In this document: piece after piece, positions 1 through 9,114 of the stretch
How positions within the stretch are numbered: the stretch's first letter is position 1
Layout of the letters: each line of letters starts with the position of its first letter
DNA from: Arcticibacter svalbardensis MN12-7
GTDB taxonomy: Bacteria; Bacteroidota; Bacteroidia; Sphingobacteriales; Sphingobacteriaceae
DNA: 64,000 nucleotides
Direction: 5' to 3'
Assembly: GCF_000403135.1 (NCBI RefSeq)
Contig: NZ_AQPN01000012.1
Coordinates: 22,789 to 86,788, forward strand
The notes under the pieces: generated by a model
The model's database searches: none
Told to the model about the DNA's origin: nothing
What the model saw: only the letters and a program-made list of their open reading frames with translations
Translations under genes and position numbers: made by a program

Positions 1-2
1 GG

Positions 3-560
3 TTAAAGAATGCTGAAGAAGCTACTTCAAAGTACCTTTCAAGCATCATGGAGTTTGGTAAATATCTGGGACCTAGCTTCCTTCAGTTAAGTGATAATTT
101 TGGTCCTGCTAATCTGCAGGTCCTATCCGATTATTTAGAATCGTTGCCGAAGGATTTCGACCTGTTTGTTGAAGTGCGTCATCAGGGCTGGTATACCGAT
201 GTTTCGGCAAGAAAGGAATACTTTGATATGCTCTCCAAACATCACGTAGGGGCGGTGATAACTGATGCTAGCGGGAGGAGGGATTGTGTCCACATGGAAC
301 TTCCTACGCCACATGCTTTCATTCGTTTTGTTGGAAACAGTTTGCATCCTACGGATTATAAACGGGTGGATGAATGGATTGATCGCATCGCGGAATGGAA
401 AAAGCAGGGTTTGCAATCGGCCTGGTTTTTCCTGCATCAGCATGATGAGAAAGACACACCAATTTTAGCTGATTATACGGTAAAAAAGTGGAATGAGGTA
501 TTGGGTACTGAGTTAGCCGGACCTGGAATCAGGATTAAACCAACTGAGTTGGGCTTGTAG
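3..560 (+). CDS. DUF72 (YecE-like) family protein, 5' truncated by window edge
   Basis: The reading frame is open from the first bases, so the gene starts before the window; only the C-terminal ~185 residues are here. A Met at base 48 is internal, not a convincing start. The text matches the C-terminal half of DUF72/YecE TIM-barrel proteins: a 'FVEVRHQGW' strand, 'ITDASGRRD', 'HAFIRFVGN' and a late 'AWFFLHQHDE' segment near the end of the barrel. The family's biochemical function is not established. Family assignment is confident, function is unknown. Confidence 0.85.
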   Translation, partial: LKNAEEATSKYLSSIMEFGKYLGPSFLQLSDNFGPANLQVLSDYLESLPKDFDLFVEVRHQGWYTDVSARKEYFDMLSKHHVGAVITDASGRRDCVHMELPTPHAFIRFVGNSLHPTDYKRVDEWIDRIAEWKKQGLQSAWFFLHQHDEKDTPILADYTVKKWNEVLGTELAGPGIRIKPTELGL

Positions 561-600
561 TCATTATCACTAATTATGATGTTAAACAGACATAAATATT

Positions 601-631
601 TTTGTTGACTTCGATAAATCTATTAGCTTAG
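601..631 (+). promoter_or_regulatory. Candidate Bacteroidota promoter for the peroxiredoxin gene
   Basis: TTTG at 601-604 and TAGCTTAG at 624-631 are 19 nt apart, which fits the Bacteroidota -33/-7 arrangement (TTTG, then TAnnTTTG) with one mismatch in the -7 element. It would give an untranslated leader of about 28 nt before the ATG at 666. Single weak match, so tentative. Confidence 0.35.
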
Positions 632-665
632 TAGACTTAATTTAAAGAATTAAATACTTACAATT

Positions 666-1301
666 ATGAGTTTAAGACTAGGAGATACAGCACCGAATTT
701 CACTGCCCAGACATCCTTGGGTGTAATTGATTTTTACGACTATGCAGGAGATAGTTGGATTGTATTATTTTCGCATCCTGCTGATTATACACCTGTATGT
801 ACCACTGAGTTGGGTGCTACAGCTGCTTTAAAGGAAGAATTTGTTAAACGTAATGTGAAGGTACTTGCATTAAGTGTAGATGGATTAACCAAACATGAAG
901 GCTGGATTCAGGATATTAATGAAACTCAGGGTGTAGAAATTGATTTTCCTTTGATAGCAGATGAAAATAAGGAGATCGCAAATGCTTATGGCATGATTCA
1001 CCCGAATGCATCAGACACTTTAACGGTTCGTTCTTTATTCATTATTTCTCCTGATAAAAAGGTGAAATTAATGATTACCTATCCCGCTTCTACAGGAAGG
1101 AATTTTCAGGAAGTGCTTCGTGTAATTGATTCGCTGCAGTTGACTGCTAAATACAGTGTAGCTACTCCTGCAGACTGGAAAGAAGGTGAAGATGTGGTTG
1201 TGGCGAACTCAATTAAAACAGAAGATATCGATGCCAAATTCCCTAAGGGATACCGAATTGTAAAACCATATTTGCGGTTTACACCTCAACCGGACAAATA
1301 A
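666..1301 (+). CDS. Peroxiredoxin, 1-Cys Prx6 type
   Basis: A 211-residue thioredoxin-fold peroxidase that reduces hydrogen peroxide and organic peroxides in the cytosol. The N-terminal 'LGDTAPNFTAQTS' is typical, and the peroxidatic Cys45 lies in 'HPADYTPVCTTELG', the Prx6 version of the PxxxTxxC motif. The long C-terminal part ('PADWKEGEDVVV', 'FPKGYRIVKPYLRFTPQP') is the Prx6 dimerisation domain. No other Cys is present, so there is no resolving Cys, as expected for a 1-Cys enzyme. Monocistronic, with its own putative promoter and a terminator downstream. Confidence 0.95.
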   Translation: MSLRLGDTAPNFTAQTSLGVIDFYDYAGDSWIVLFSHPADYTPVCTTELGATAALKEEFVKRNVKVLALSVDGLTKHEGWIQDINETQGVEIDFPLIADENKEIANAYGMIHPNASDTLTVRSLFIISPDKKVKLMITYPASTGRNFQEVLRVIDSLQLTAKYSVATPADWKEGEDVVVANSIKTEDIDAKFPKGYRIVKPYLRFTPQPDK

Positions 1302-1316
1302 CTATAAGTTATTCAT

Positions 1317-1344
1317 AAAGAGCTCCATTTATGGGGCTTTTTTA
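1317..1344. terminator. Probable bidirectional terminator between convergent genes
   Basis: AGCTCCA (1321-1327) pairs with TGGGGCT (1332-1338) across a 4-nt loop with one G-T wobble. It is flanked by AAAG on the left and a T run on the right. It sits between the 3' ends of the convergent peroxiredoxin and methyltransferase genes. Confidence 0.6.
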
Positions 1345-1347
1345 TGA

Positions 1348-2532
1348 TTAGGCTAATCGTTCGGCTTCTATGGTGATGAGGTTACCACTGCAGCCGGTTG
1401 TAAATAATAAAAATACTTCCCCACCGTCACTAAGTTTGTGTTTCTTTTTGAGTTGTTCCGGAGTTAAAGGGAAGTTTCTGCTGATGACATTAAAGCTCCC
1501 TTTCATCTTTTTCTTGATAAAGTCCCTATAAGGTATCGCGGAAATAACTTTAAACGTTTTACCGGGGAATTCTTTTACGATATTTTCAGAGGTATAGAGA
1601 TGCGTATTGATGTTTAATTTTTCTATAGCCTGTTTTATAGCAGTGGATTTAAATGCACCGGCCTTGAGTACGGCTACATCAGGCTCATATAGATAAGATA
1701 GGGGATCGGTATAATTAAGGATCTCTGAATTTTTCTCATATTCTATAGAAAAGTTAAAATGCAGCGTTTTTTGTGGAGTTAGAATGGCACAATGGATTTG
1801 AGGTTCAGCACAAAGCTCAGGCTGGAGTATCCATAAGAGCTCCTTACAGTCGTTTTTATAACTCACTACATGTATTTCCCTGACATAAGATCCAAACTCT
1901 TTTAAACCTGCCTGGATGTCCAGCATAGGGGATGTTTTAATTATAAGTTGATGTGCTTTTTCTAATAGCAGCGGTAAATTCTCAATTACATTAGGTTCTG
2001 TATCCTCAAGCATGAATACTTTTTTGTTTTCCACTCTCCGGGACGGATCAATATAGATTGTGTCAAACAGTTCATTGCCTTTTTTTAGGAAAGTTAGCCC
2101 GTCCTCATGGAAGAAATCTACATTTTTGAGGCCTAATGTGGTCAGGTTGTGTTTGGCAATTGCTGCAAGTTCGATATTCCGCTCACAATAGATAACTTGT
2201 TGTGCGACTTTAGCGAAAAAGTAACTGTCTACTCCAAAGCCTCCGGTAAAGTCAAGTATTCGTTTCCCTTTGATTAGCTGGGATTTATAACTTGCAGTTG
2301 CTTCTGAAGAGGTCTGTTCTAAAGCTAATTTTGAAGGATAGTAGACCTGATCGGCATGAAACCAGGTAGGAAGTTTCTTTTCTGCCCTATGCTTGCTATC
2401 GATCTGTTCGGCCAGTTCTTTAGCGCTCACATCCTTAAAGGGACTTTTAGCCAACATAATTTTGGTTATATCGGCTGTCAGGTTCTTATTTATATAGCTT
2501 TGAACGTCTTGTTGAAGAATTGCCTGGTTCAT
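1348..2532 (-). CDS. Class I SAM-dependent methyltransferase with Thump-like / PG_1098-type ferredoxin-like domain
   Basis: A 394-residue protein with an N-terminal helical region, a Rossmann methyltransferase core (SAM motif 'ILDFTGGFGVDS' at about residues 92-103, 'YCERNIELAAIAKHN' following, 'IYIDPSRR' as motif IV near 165) and a C-terminal ferredoxin-like/Thump-like part ending 'GGEVFLLFTTGC'. The architecture matches the Bacteroidota family typified by Porphyromonas PG_1098. RNA is the likely substrate (the catalytic motif resembles RNA methyltransferases), but the exact target is unknown. The start overlaps the aspartate kinase stop by 4 nt (ATGA type), indicating translational coupling as the last gene of a minus-strand operon. 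Confidence 0.88.
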   Translation of the reverse strand: MNQAILQQDVQSYINKNLTADITKIMLAKSPFKDVSAKELAEQIDSKHRAEKKLPTWFHADQVYYPSKLALEQTSSEATASYKSQLIKGKRILDFTGGFGVDSYFFAKVAQQVIYCERNIELAAIAKHNLTTLGLKNVDFFHEDGLTFLKKGNELFDTIYIDPSRRVENKKVFMLEDTEPNVIENLPLLLEKAHQLIIKTSPMLDIQAGLKEFGSYVREIHVVSYKNDCKELLWILQPELCAEPQIHCAILTPQKTLHFNFSIEYEKNSEILNYTDPLSYLYEPDVAVLKAGAFKSTAIKQAIEKLNINTHLYTSENIVKEFPGKTFKVISAIPYRDFIKKKMKGSFNVISRNFPLTPEQLKKKHKLSDGGEVFLLFTTGCSGNLITIEAERLA

Positions 2533-3803
2533 TCTTTTTGTTTTAAAACGACCTGTGCGGTGTTTCTGCTATTTTGTTCCAGCATAATAGTTTGTCCCTT
2601 TGTTAATTCAGCCAATAGATCCCGTTGGAAATGCCTCATGGTAATCAGTAGCAGACCATCGTTATATTTAACCATGAAGTTTTGCTCCAGCAGGGAAATT
2701 AGTCCGGGGAACTTTCTTTCATCATGATCGATACAGCCAGACAAACTGGTTGCGCCCACCTGTACCATATTCATTTTAACTGCACTGTCCGCCAGGTTTT
2801 TATAGATCATGCTGATATGACTTTCTGTAATAAAAGATAGATCCTTTGTGGTCATTGAAATTAGAATCTGCCTGTTTTTTATGATTACAGCAGGTTCTGT
2901 TGCCACAATATCGGTATCCATGATACAGGTGCCACTCTCTTCCGGTGAATGAAAGGGTTTTACAAAAAGGGGGATGTTATTATTCTGTAAGGGTTTAATG
3001 GTTTTAGGATGGATGACTGTTGCCCCATAGTACGTCATTTCGATAGCTTCCCGGTAGGAGAGCACATCGTACTTTTTGGTATTGGAAAATAATTTTGGAT
3101 CTGCATTTAACACACCGGGCACATCTTTCCAGACGGTAACGGATTCAGCCTTGAGGCAGGTTGCAAATATTGCCGCCGAATAATCAGAGCCTTCGCGACC
3201 AAGTGTAGTGGTGAAGTTTTCTGATGTACCACCAATAAAACCTTGGGTAACAATGTATTTACTGTCAAGTACCTGTGCTAACTGTTCGCTTATTTTTTTT
3301 GATGTTTTATCCCAGTCGACCTTGCCTCTTGTATACGTATTATCGGTCATGATGTAACTTCGGGCATCTACCCATTGATTGATTACACCACAATGGTTGA
3401 GGTAGTGACTTATTATTTTTGAAGATACGAGCTCTCCAACAGAGACGATCTGGTCATACAGGTACTCGTAACTGTCATAAGGTTCTTCTTCCAGGATCCA
3501 GTCAATCTCAACAAATGTATTCGCTATATCATCATAAACGGGATGTGTTTCATCGGCAAAGAGTTCTTTAATTAGCGTAGCATGATACATTTTTACGACA
3601 TTTAATAATTCTTGCGTATCTGTCCCTTTGTCATAATAGGCATTCAGAACAGCTTCGAGACTGTTCGTAGTTTTTCCCATTGCAGAGATTACAATCAAGA
3701 GTTTGTCTTTGGGAATTGAGGATACGATTTTAACCAGGTTTTTTATGCCATCGGCATCTTTTACAGATGCACCACCAAATTTATATACTTCAGTCATGTA
3801 CAA
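2529..3803 (-). CDS. lysC: Aspartate kinase, monofunctional
   Basis: Phosphorylates aspartate to aspartyl phosphate, the first step towards Lys, Thr, Met and diaminopimelate. The N-terminal 'VYKFGGASVKDADGI' is the nucleotide/Asp-binding KFGG motif, and 'TLGREGSDYSAA' (about residues 204-215) is the substrate-binding GRGGSD equivalent. 'GVLNADPKLF' and 'YYGATVIHPKTIKPL' are typical, and the C-terminal ~130 residues form the regulatory ACT-like region. At 424 residues it lacks a fused homoserine dehydrogenase. It overlaps the upstream acetyltransferase by 14 nt and the downstream methyltransferase by 4 nt. The gene symbol follows function; the feedback effector is not predictable from sequence. 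Confidence 0.92.
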   Translation of the reverse strand: MYMTEVYKFGGASVKDADGIKNLVKIVSSIPKDKLLIVISAMGKTTNSLEAVLNAYYDKGTDTQELLNVVKMYHATLIKELFADETHPVYDDIANTFVEIDWILEEEPYDSYEYLYDQIVSVGELVSSKIISHYLNHCGVINQWVDARSYIMTDNTYTRGKVDWDKTSKKISEQLAQVLDSKYIVTQGFIGGTSENFTTTLGREGSDYSAAIFATCLKAESVTVWKDVPGVLNADPKLFSNTKKYDVLSYREAIEMTYYGATVIHPKTIKPLQNNNIPLFVKPFHSPEESGTCIMDTDIVATEPAVIIKNRQILISMTTKDLSFITESHISMIYKNLADSAVKMNMVQVGATSLSGCIDHDERKFPGLISLLEQNFMVKYNDGLLLITMRHFQRDLLAELTKGQTIMLEQNSRNTAQVVLKQKE

Positions 3804-4287
3804 TTTGTGAAAAGCCGGAAGCGCTGAGCTGCTCCTTGCTTAATGAAACGTTGATCCATTCGCCTTCAAAGCGGGCATTGTATTTTTTATAAAATGAGAT
3901 TGCGGGTTCATTCCAATCGAGTACCTGCCAGCTGATGCCATTAAACTTTTTTTCCTGTGCTTCTCTTATAGTAGCCTCAAACAAGAGTGTGCCTACTCCC
4001 TGGCCTCTGAGTGTTTCGTCCACGTAGAAGTCTTCCAGATACATCCGGCATCCTTTCCATGTGGAGAAACGGGTGTAGTATAAAGCAAAACCTTCTACTC
4101 TTCCATTGATCTCTGCCACAAAGGAGTTCCATACCGGGTTTTCTCCAAATCCCGCTTCTTCAAATTCTTCCAGCGTAACGGTTACTTCTTCCGGCGCTTT
4201 TTCAAATAAAGCCAAACCATGAACAAGCTCTAATAGACGGCTGCAATCTGCCTTAAGCGCTTTTCGGATAGTTATATTCATATTCAT
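3790..4287 (-). CDS. GNAT family N-acetyltransferase (diamine acetyltransferase-like)
   Basis: A 165-residue single GNAT domain. It has the usual N-terminal 'ITIRKALKADCSRLLELVHGLALFEK', a mid strand 'CRMYLEDFYVDETLRGQGVGTLLFE' containing the acetyl-CoA pyrophosphate loop (RGQGVGT), and 'VLDWNEPAISFYKKYNA' near the C-terminus. This arrangement resembles spermidine/spermine (diamine) acetyltransferases, so a polyamine or other amine is the likely substrate (inference). Two in-frame Mets lie two codons apart (4287 and 4281); either could be the start. Second gene of the minus-strand operon. Confidence 0.88.
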   Translation of the reverse strand: MNMNITIRKALKADCSRLLELVHGLALFEKAPEEVTVTLEEFEEAGFGENPVWNSFVAEINGRVEGFALYYTRFSTWKGCRMYLEDFYVDETLRGQGVGTLLFEATIREAQEKKFNGISWQVLDWNEPAISFYKKYNARFEGEWINVSLSKEQLSASGFSQIVHD

Positions 4288-4344
4288 CTTTTTGATGCTT
4301 AGAGTTCGTTTATAAGGGCAATTCCCGTTTGCCTGAATGTTGTT

Positions 4345-5106
4345 TTATTCGGGATCGGCCGATCCTGGATCCTGAACATCAGGTTGCTCTGTTTCATCTT
4401 GATCAGTTGACGCTGCCGGTTTGTTTTTCCAGTGCGGAATCACACGTTTGCCAAAGATGGTACTTCCTATGCGTACCATAGTGCTGCCTTCTTCAACTGC
4501 TATTTTATAATCGGATGACATGCCTATGGAGAGCTCTTTAAATGAATCCTCTTTTCTAAAAAAAGAAGCTTTCAAACCATTGAAAAGAATTTTTAATTCA
4601 TAAAATTCATCTTTAATCTGTTTTTGATTCTCTGTGTTGGTCGCAATACCCATTACGCCGACAATACGTGCGAACTTGATTTGAGCAAACTCTTCGGAAC
4701 GAAGGAGTTCTACTGCCTCATCGAAGTCTAAACCAAACTTTGTCTCTTCATCGGCAATATAGATTTGTAGAAGACAATCAATAACGCGATTGTTTTTCTC
4801 TCCCTGTTTATCTATTTCTTTAAGCAGCTTCAGGCTGTCGACAGAATGGATAAGACTGATAAAGGGGGCAATATATTTTACTTTGTTGGTTTGGAGATGG
4901 CCTAAAAGATGCCATTGAATGTCTTTTGGCATATGTTCGTACTTTTCGACAAGTTCCTGTACCTGGTTTTCGCCAAAAAGACGCTGACCGGCTTCATACG
5001 CCTCCATTAAGTCCGCTTCCGGTTTAGTCTTTGATACCGCTACAAGTGTTACCTGATGCGGAATTAGTTCGTTGTTTAATTTGGACAAGTTAGCTGCAAT
5101 GCTCAT
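4345..5106 (-). CDS. YggS/PROSC family pyridoxal-phosphate homeostasis protein
   Basis: A PLP-binding alanine-racemase-fold protein that buffers free PLP and affects amino-acid pools. 'TLVAVSKTKP' near residue 20 carries the PLP lysine, followed by 'LFGENQVQELVEKYE', 'IQWHLLGHLQTNKVKYI', 'LSIGMSSDYKIAVEEGSTMVRIGSTIFG', all family hallmarks. The last ~30 residues ('STDQDETEQPDVQDPG...') form an acidic tail beyond the usual ~225-residue family length; its role is unknown. Lies 57 nt upstream of the GNAT gene on the same strand, so it probably heads this operon. Confidence 0.93.
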   Translation of the reverse strand: MSIAANLSKLNNELIPHQVTLVAVSKTKPEADLMEAYEAGQRLFGENQVQELVEKYEHMPKDIQWHLLGHLQTNKVKYIAPFISLIHSVDSLKLLKEIDKQGEKNNRVIDCLLQIYIADEETKFGLDFDEAVELLRSEEFAQIKFARIVGVMGIATNTENQKQIKDEFYELKILFNGLKASFFRKEDSFKELSIGMSSDYKIAVEEGSTMVRIGSTIFGKRVIPHWKNKPAASTDQDETEQPDVQDPGSADPE

Positions 5107-5146
5107 TTATATGTATTTTTAACCCGAAATTTGGCTAAATTAATAA

Positions 5147-5728
5147 ATGAAGAGTTTATTGTTATTGTTTTTTATAATGATTTTTTTTATTGCCTGCGAT
5201 TCCGGCAGAACTCCTAAAGGGATTATAGCTGAAAAGGAGATGATAGATGTGCTAACAGACGTACATCTTGTGGATGGTTACGCCTCTGTTATGTACGCAG
5301 ATAGCAGTAGAAATGCTATTGCAGCATTGTATATGGCGATATATAAAAAACATAATACAGACTCTGTTGGTATTAGAAAAAGTCTGGAATATTATTCACG
5401 TCATCCAGATGAGTTAACAGTAATGTATGAGTCTGTTAACACCAAACTTAAAGCTTTAGAGAAAAGGGAGACTGATCTGGAAGTTGCGAAGCAATTGAAA
5501 GAGCAGGCTAAATTCGATAAGGAACGAAAATTGCAGGATCTAAAAAATAAATTAAAACTGGATTCGGTAAGAAACGATTCGTTAAACAAGCAGTATATAA
5601 AAATTGATACGTTCAAAGTTGTCCCGTTGAAAAGGTTATTTCTTCAGGATGTGTGGAAAAGAGAGAAAATGAAGATGAAATTGGATTCTATAACAAAGGA
5701 TTCATTGAAGAACGCTAGAATTAAATAA
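5147..5728 (+). CDS. DUF4296 domain-containing lipoprotein
   Basis: A 193-residue exported protein. The first 17 residues are a lipoprotein signal with lipobox 'FFIAC' (Cys17). The DUF4296 domain follows ('GIIAEKEMIDVLTDVHLVDGYASV', about 24-110), then a long lysine-rich, probably coiled helix. The family is Bacteroidota-specific and of unknown function. It starts 40 nt from the divergent YggS gene, and its stop overlaps the mutS2 start by one base (TAATG), so the two are translationally coupled. Confidence 0.85.
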   Translation: MKSLLLLFFIMIFFIACDSGRTPKGIIAEKEMIDVLTDVHLVDGYASVMYADSSRNAIAALYMAIYKKHNTDSVGIRKSLEYYSRHPDELTVMYESVNTKLKALEKRETDLEVAKQLKEQAKFDKERKLQDLKNKLKLDSVRNDSLNKQYIKIDTFKVVPLKRLFLQDVWKREKMKMKLDSITKDSLKNARIK

Positions 5729-8088
5729 TGATCTATCCTAATAATGCTGCTGATAAACTGGGGTTTACAGAGGTAAAGGCACTTATAAAAGCGCTTTGTT
5801 TAAGTGATATGGGCAGTCAGATGGTCGATAAGATCCAGATGATGACCAACTACGATAATATTAACAAATTTCTTCGTCAGACGAAAGAGTTTAAAGAGAT
5901 CCTGGAGAATGATTCACCATTGCCAATCCGTCATTTATTTGATATTAAATCGTTAGCAGAAAAGATCCGTGTGGAAGGTGCCTTTTTATTGGAAGGCGAA
6001 TTGCAACAAGTTCTGCTTTCTTTACAGACGGTTTTTTCGGTAATTAGTTATTTCAATGAGCGGGAGGGAAGGTATCCTACGCTGGAAGCATTGTTTGAAC
6101 ATCTGCCTATTGAAAAAAAGATTATCCGGAGCATTGAGCTGATTATTGATGAAAAAGGGAAAATAAGAGCGAATGCATCTGCTGAGCTGCAAAATATAGT
6201 GGCCGGTATTGCCAAGGCAGAACAGGAAGCCCGAAAGAAGATTGATCATATTTTTAAAGCAGCACAAAATAGCGGTTATACAGCTGATGGTTCCTTAACG
6301 ATTCGTGATGGACGTTTATGTATTCCGCTGCTTGCTGAAAATAAAAGAAAGGTGAAAGGTTTTGTTCATGATGAATCTGCATCGGGACAAACGGTTTACT
6401 TAGAGCCGGAAGAGGTGTTTCAGCTCAATAACAGGGTGAGGGACCTGGAGTTTGATAAACGTCGTGAGATTGTCCGCATTCTGGTTCGTCTCAGTGATGA
6501 ACTCCGTCCGTATGTGCCCTTGTTTCTGGCTTACCATGGTTTATTGACCAAGCTGGATTTTGTACGGGCTAAGGCTTTATTTGCCATTAAGACTGAATCG
6601 CAAATGCCTATATTAATAAACAAGGCAGAGTTGAAGCTGGTCAACGCAAGACATCCTTTGTTGATATTGGCATTGAAAAAAGAGGGTCACACTGTGGTGC
6701 CTTTAAATATTACGATTGACGAGGAGCAGCGGGTAATTGTCGTTTCGGGACCAAATGCCGGTGGTAAATCGGTTTGTATGAAAACGGTGGGACTGATACA
6801 GATTATGGTACAAGCCGGTCTTCTTGTTCCGGTAGATGAGCATTCTTCTGTGGGGATCTTTAAACAGGTGTTTGCGGATATTGGTGATGACCAGTCCATC
6901 GAAAGTGACCTAAGTACCTACAGTGCTCATTTGTCAAAAATGAAGTATTTTGTGGAGAACGCAGGAGGTAAGACATTGATACTGATTGATGAATTTGGTA
7001 CGGGTACGGATCCTTTGTTTGGGGGACCAATTGCAGAGGCTGTATTAGAAGCTTTAAATAAAAAGAGGATCAGAGGGGTAGTAACAACCCATTACTCCAA
7101 TCTTAAATTATACGCCAATGCTACTGAGGGGCTTGAAAATGCATCTATGATGTTCAATAATCTGGAGATGCAGCCTATGTATATCCTGGAGATCGGCAAA
7201 CCCGGAAGTTCCTATGCGTTTGAAATTGCACAAAAGATTGGTCTGCCTTTTCATATTTTAAATGCCGCAAAAGCGAAGATCGGAACGCAGCAAAAGAAGG
7301 TGGATACCTTGCTGGTTGATTTGGAACGCGATAAAAAAGAATTGTTGGAAACCCGCGTAGCCGTTGATAAACAGCAAAAGCGGGTTGCTCTATTGTTGCA
7401 GGAAAATGAAGAATTGAAGACCTTTTTGGATGAAAATCGTAATTCTATTCTTAAGGATGCGAAGAAAGAGGCACAAAGTATTATACTGAACGCTAATAAA
7501 CTGATTGAAAATACGATTTCGGAAATAAAAGAAACACAGGCTGATAAGGAGAGTACCGTTAAGTTGCGTCAGAACTTACAGCAGGAGTTAAAGAAACACC
7601 AGGTGAAAGAAGTTGCTTCTTTAAAACCTGTTATTGATCAGGAACTTAAACATGGCGACTGGGTGAAATTGATTGACTCTGAAACTATCGGTCAAGTGAT
7701 TGATGTAGCTAAGGATAATGTGATCCTGGCAATTGGTGAACTTCGTTCTGTTGTAAAACGTAAACGGGTGGAAAAAATTACGAAAAAAGAGGTACCTAAA
7801 GAAATCCGAAGATCTTATTCGTCACAGCTTGCAGAGAGTTTTGCATCATTCAGTCCGGAGATTGACGTAAGAGGAATGCGTGGGGAGGATGCCGTTTATG
7901 AGATCGAAAAATATCTGGATAAAGCATTAATGATGGGGATTTCCACACTTAAAATTATTCATGGAAAAGGGGATGGCATTTTGCGCAAACTAATCCGTGG
8001 ATACCTGAGTAAGTATGCGCAGGTATCCAGGATAGAAGATGAGCACCAGGATCGTGGTGGCGATGGGATCACCTATGTGTATCTTTAA
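5728..8088 (+). CDS. mutS2: Endonuclease MutS2 / ribosome-collision-type MutS2 ATPase
   Basis: A 786-residue protein with the full MutS2 layout: helical core, Walker A 'GPNAGGKSVCMKT' (about 340-352), Walker B 'TLILIDEFGTGTDP' (about 415), the MutS signature 'TTHYSNLK', a coiled-coil (about 510-640) and a C-terminal Smr domain (about 705-786) with 'IDVRGMRGEDA' and 'IIHGKGDGILRKLIR'. The family lacks the mismatch-recognition domain. It is implicated in suppression of recombination and, in Bacillus, in rescue of collided ribosomes. Overlaps the preceding gene by 1 nt; its 3' end overlaps the convergent PNPOx-like gene by 4 nt. Confidence 0.95.
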   Translation: MIYPNNAADKLGFTEVKALIKALCLSDMGSQMVDKIQMMTNYDNINKFLRQTKEFKEILENDSPLPIRHLFDIKSLAEKIRVEGAFLLEGELQQVLLSLQTVFSVISYFNEREGRYPTLEALFEHLPIEKKIIRSIELIIDEKGKIRANASAELQNIVAGIAKAEQEARKKIDHIFKAAQNSGYTADGSLTIRDGRLCIPLLAENKRKVKGFVHDESASGQTVYLEPEEVFQLNNRVRDLEFDKRREIVRILVRLSDELRPYVPLFLAYHGLLTKLDFVRAKALFAIKTESQMPILINKAELKLVNARHPLLILALKKEGHTVVPLNITIDEEQRVIVVSGPNAGGKSVCMKTVGLIQIMVQAGLLVPVDEHSSVGIFKQVFADIGDDQSIESDLSTYSAHLSKMKYFVENAGGKTLILIDEFGTGTDPLFGGPIAEAVLEALNKKRIRGVVTTHYSNLKLYANATEGLENASMMFNNLEMQPMYILEIGKPGSSYAFEIAQKIGLPFHILNAAKAKIGTQQKKVDTLLVDLERDKKELLETRVAVDKQQKRVALLLQENEELKTFLDENRNSILKDAKKEAQSIILNANKLIENTISEIKETQADKESTVKLRQNLQQELKKHQVKEVASLKPVIDQELKHGDWVKLIDSETIGQVIDVAKDNVILAIGELRSVVKRKRVEKITKKEVPKEIRRSYSSQLAESFASFSPEIDVRGMRGEDAVYEIEKYLDKALMMGISTLKIIHGKGDGILRKLIRGYLSKYAQVSRIEDEHQDRGGDGITYVYL

Positions 8089-8618
8089 AACTTAACTTCT
8101 TTGTGTTCGCCTTCTTCATTGGGCTTACCACCAAGTGTGTTTTTCACAAGTGAAATGATTTGAGCTATGAGCAAGTCAGGTGAATCCCAATACTCTGCCT
8201 TGTCCGGCTCAATCCTTAAAAGACAAAGATCCGGGTCTGTCTTTCCATAAGGGAACCATGTTTTGTATCGGTCAGACCAAAGTTCTTCAACTTTTAAAGC
8301 ATCTGTACTGATGATGGCCAGGCCATTTACGGTAATATAGAGACCCTTTTCTGTATCACTGTAGTTGAGAATTACATGCGGATTCTGTGCTATTTCAGAT
8401 GTTTTTTGAGCGCTTTTTCGAGCAAACATCCAAATTAAACCATCATCTTTAATAGGGAAAGTATACATTGGCCTGCTATCTAAACTACCGTTTGGGTTCA
8501 CGGTTGATAACATGGCAATCTTAATATCAGCAATTTTAGAAGACAGCTCACGCGCTTTTTTGATAAATTCTATTTCTTCTAATTGTTCTTGGGGTGTTTC
8601 TCCTTTAAGTTCAGTCAT
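8085..8618 (-). CDS. Pyridoxamine 5'-phosphate oxidase-related flavoprotein (general stress protein 26-like)
   Basis: A 177-residue split-barrel FMN-binding protein of the general stress/PNPOx-like type: 'KIAMLSTVNPNGSLDSRPMYTF', 'LIWMFARKSAQKTSEIAQNPHVILNYSD', 'ELWSDRYKTWFPYGKTDPDLCLLRIEPDKAEYWDSP'. Probably a flavin- or heme-binding redox protein in the cytosol rather than the true PdxH. A paralog lies at 60771-61310. The final four bases overlap the end of mutS2 on the other strand. Confidence 0.87.
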   Translation of the reverse strand: MTELKGETPQEQLEEIEFIKKARELSSKIADIKIAMLSTVNPNGSLDSRPMYTFPIKDDGLIWMFARKSAQKTSEIAQNPHVILNYSDTEKGLYITVNGLAIISTDALKVEELWSDRYKTWFPYGKTDPDLCLLRIEPDKAEYWDSPDLLIAQIISLVKNTLGGKPNEEGEHKEVKF

Positions 8619-8810
8619 AGGGATTATTATTTCTATATAAGATAAAAACCTGAATGCTTGCTTTTGTTTAAAAAAATTGAAATTGTTTAGGATTGATGTG
8701 GATATGCAGATAATGCTAAGTATTAGCTGACTGTTACCTTAAAAATGGTTTAATAAAAATGGATTTTGCCTGTTTCGTGGCTGAATGATTATCGGAGAGG
8801 AAAGGATAGG

Positions 8811-9086
8811 TTAACGATCGGAATGTCCCAAGCTTTTATCAGGGCTTACGATGTCTCTGACCAATTGTTTCAATTCTTTGATTTCGGGAAAACGTCCTGC
8901 TGTTTTACGGTCAAATATTAAGTCCTCATTTATCTTTATGGTGAAAGTTCCACCAGTTTCGGAGGGTTTTAATAATACGCCTTCAATTTCATCTACAAAA
9001 GTACCGAGTAATTCCTGAGCCATATAAGCTGAACGGAGTAGCCAACCGCATTTAGGGCAATATTCTATAGTTATAATTTGCTTCAT
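8811..9086 (-). CDS. SelT/SelW/SelH (Rdx) family redox protein, Cys form
   Basis: A 91-residue thioredoxin-like protein with 'IEYCPKCGWLLRSAYMAQELL' at the N-terminus. Cys10 and Cys13 form the CxxC where eukaryotic homologs carry CxxU. The rest ('LLKPSETGGTFTIKIN', 'IFDRKTAGRFPEIKELKQLVRDIV') is standard for the Rdx family. Function is a presumed thiol redox activity. Twenty-eight bases separate it from the next minus-strand gene, so the pair may be cotranscribed. Confidence 0.88.
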   Translation of the reverse strand: MKQIITIEYCPKCGWLLRSAYMAQELLGTFVDEIEGVLLKPSETGGTFTIKINEDLIFDRKTAGRFPEIKELKQLVRDIVSPDKSLGHSDR

Positions 9087-9114
9087 GGTAATTTGTTAAA
9101 TGTGTCTAATGCTA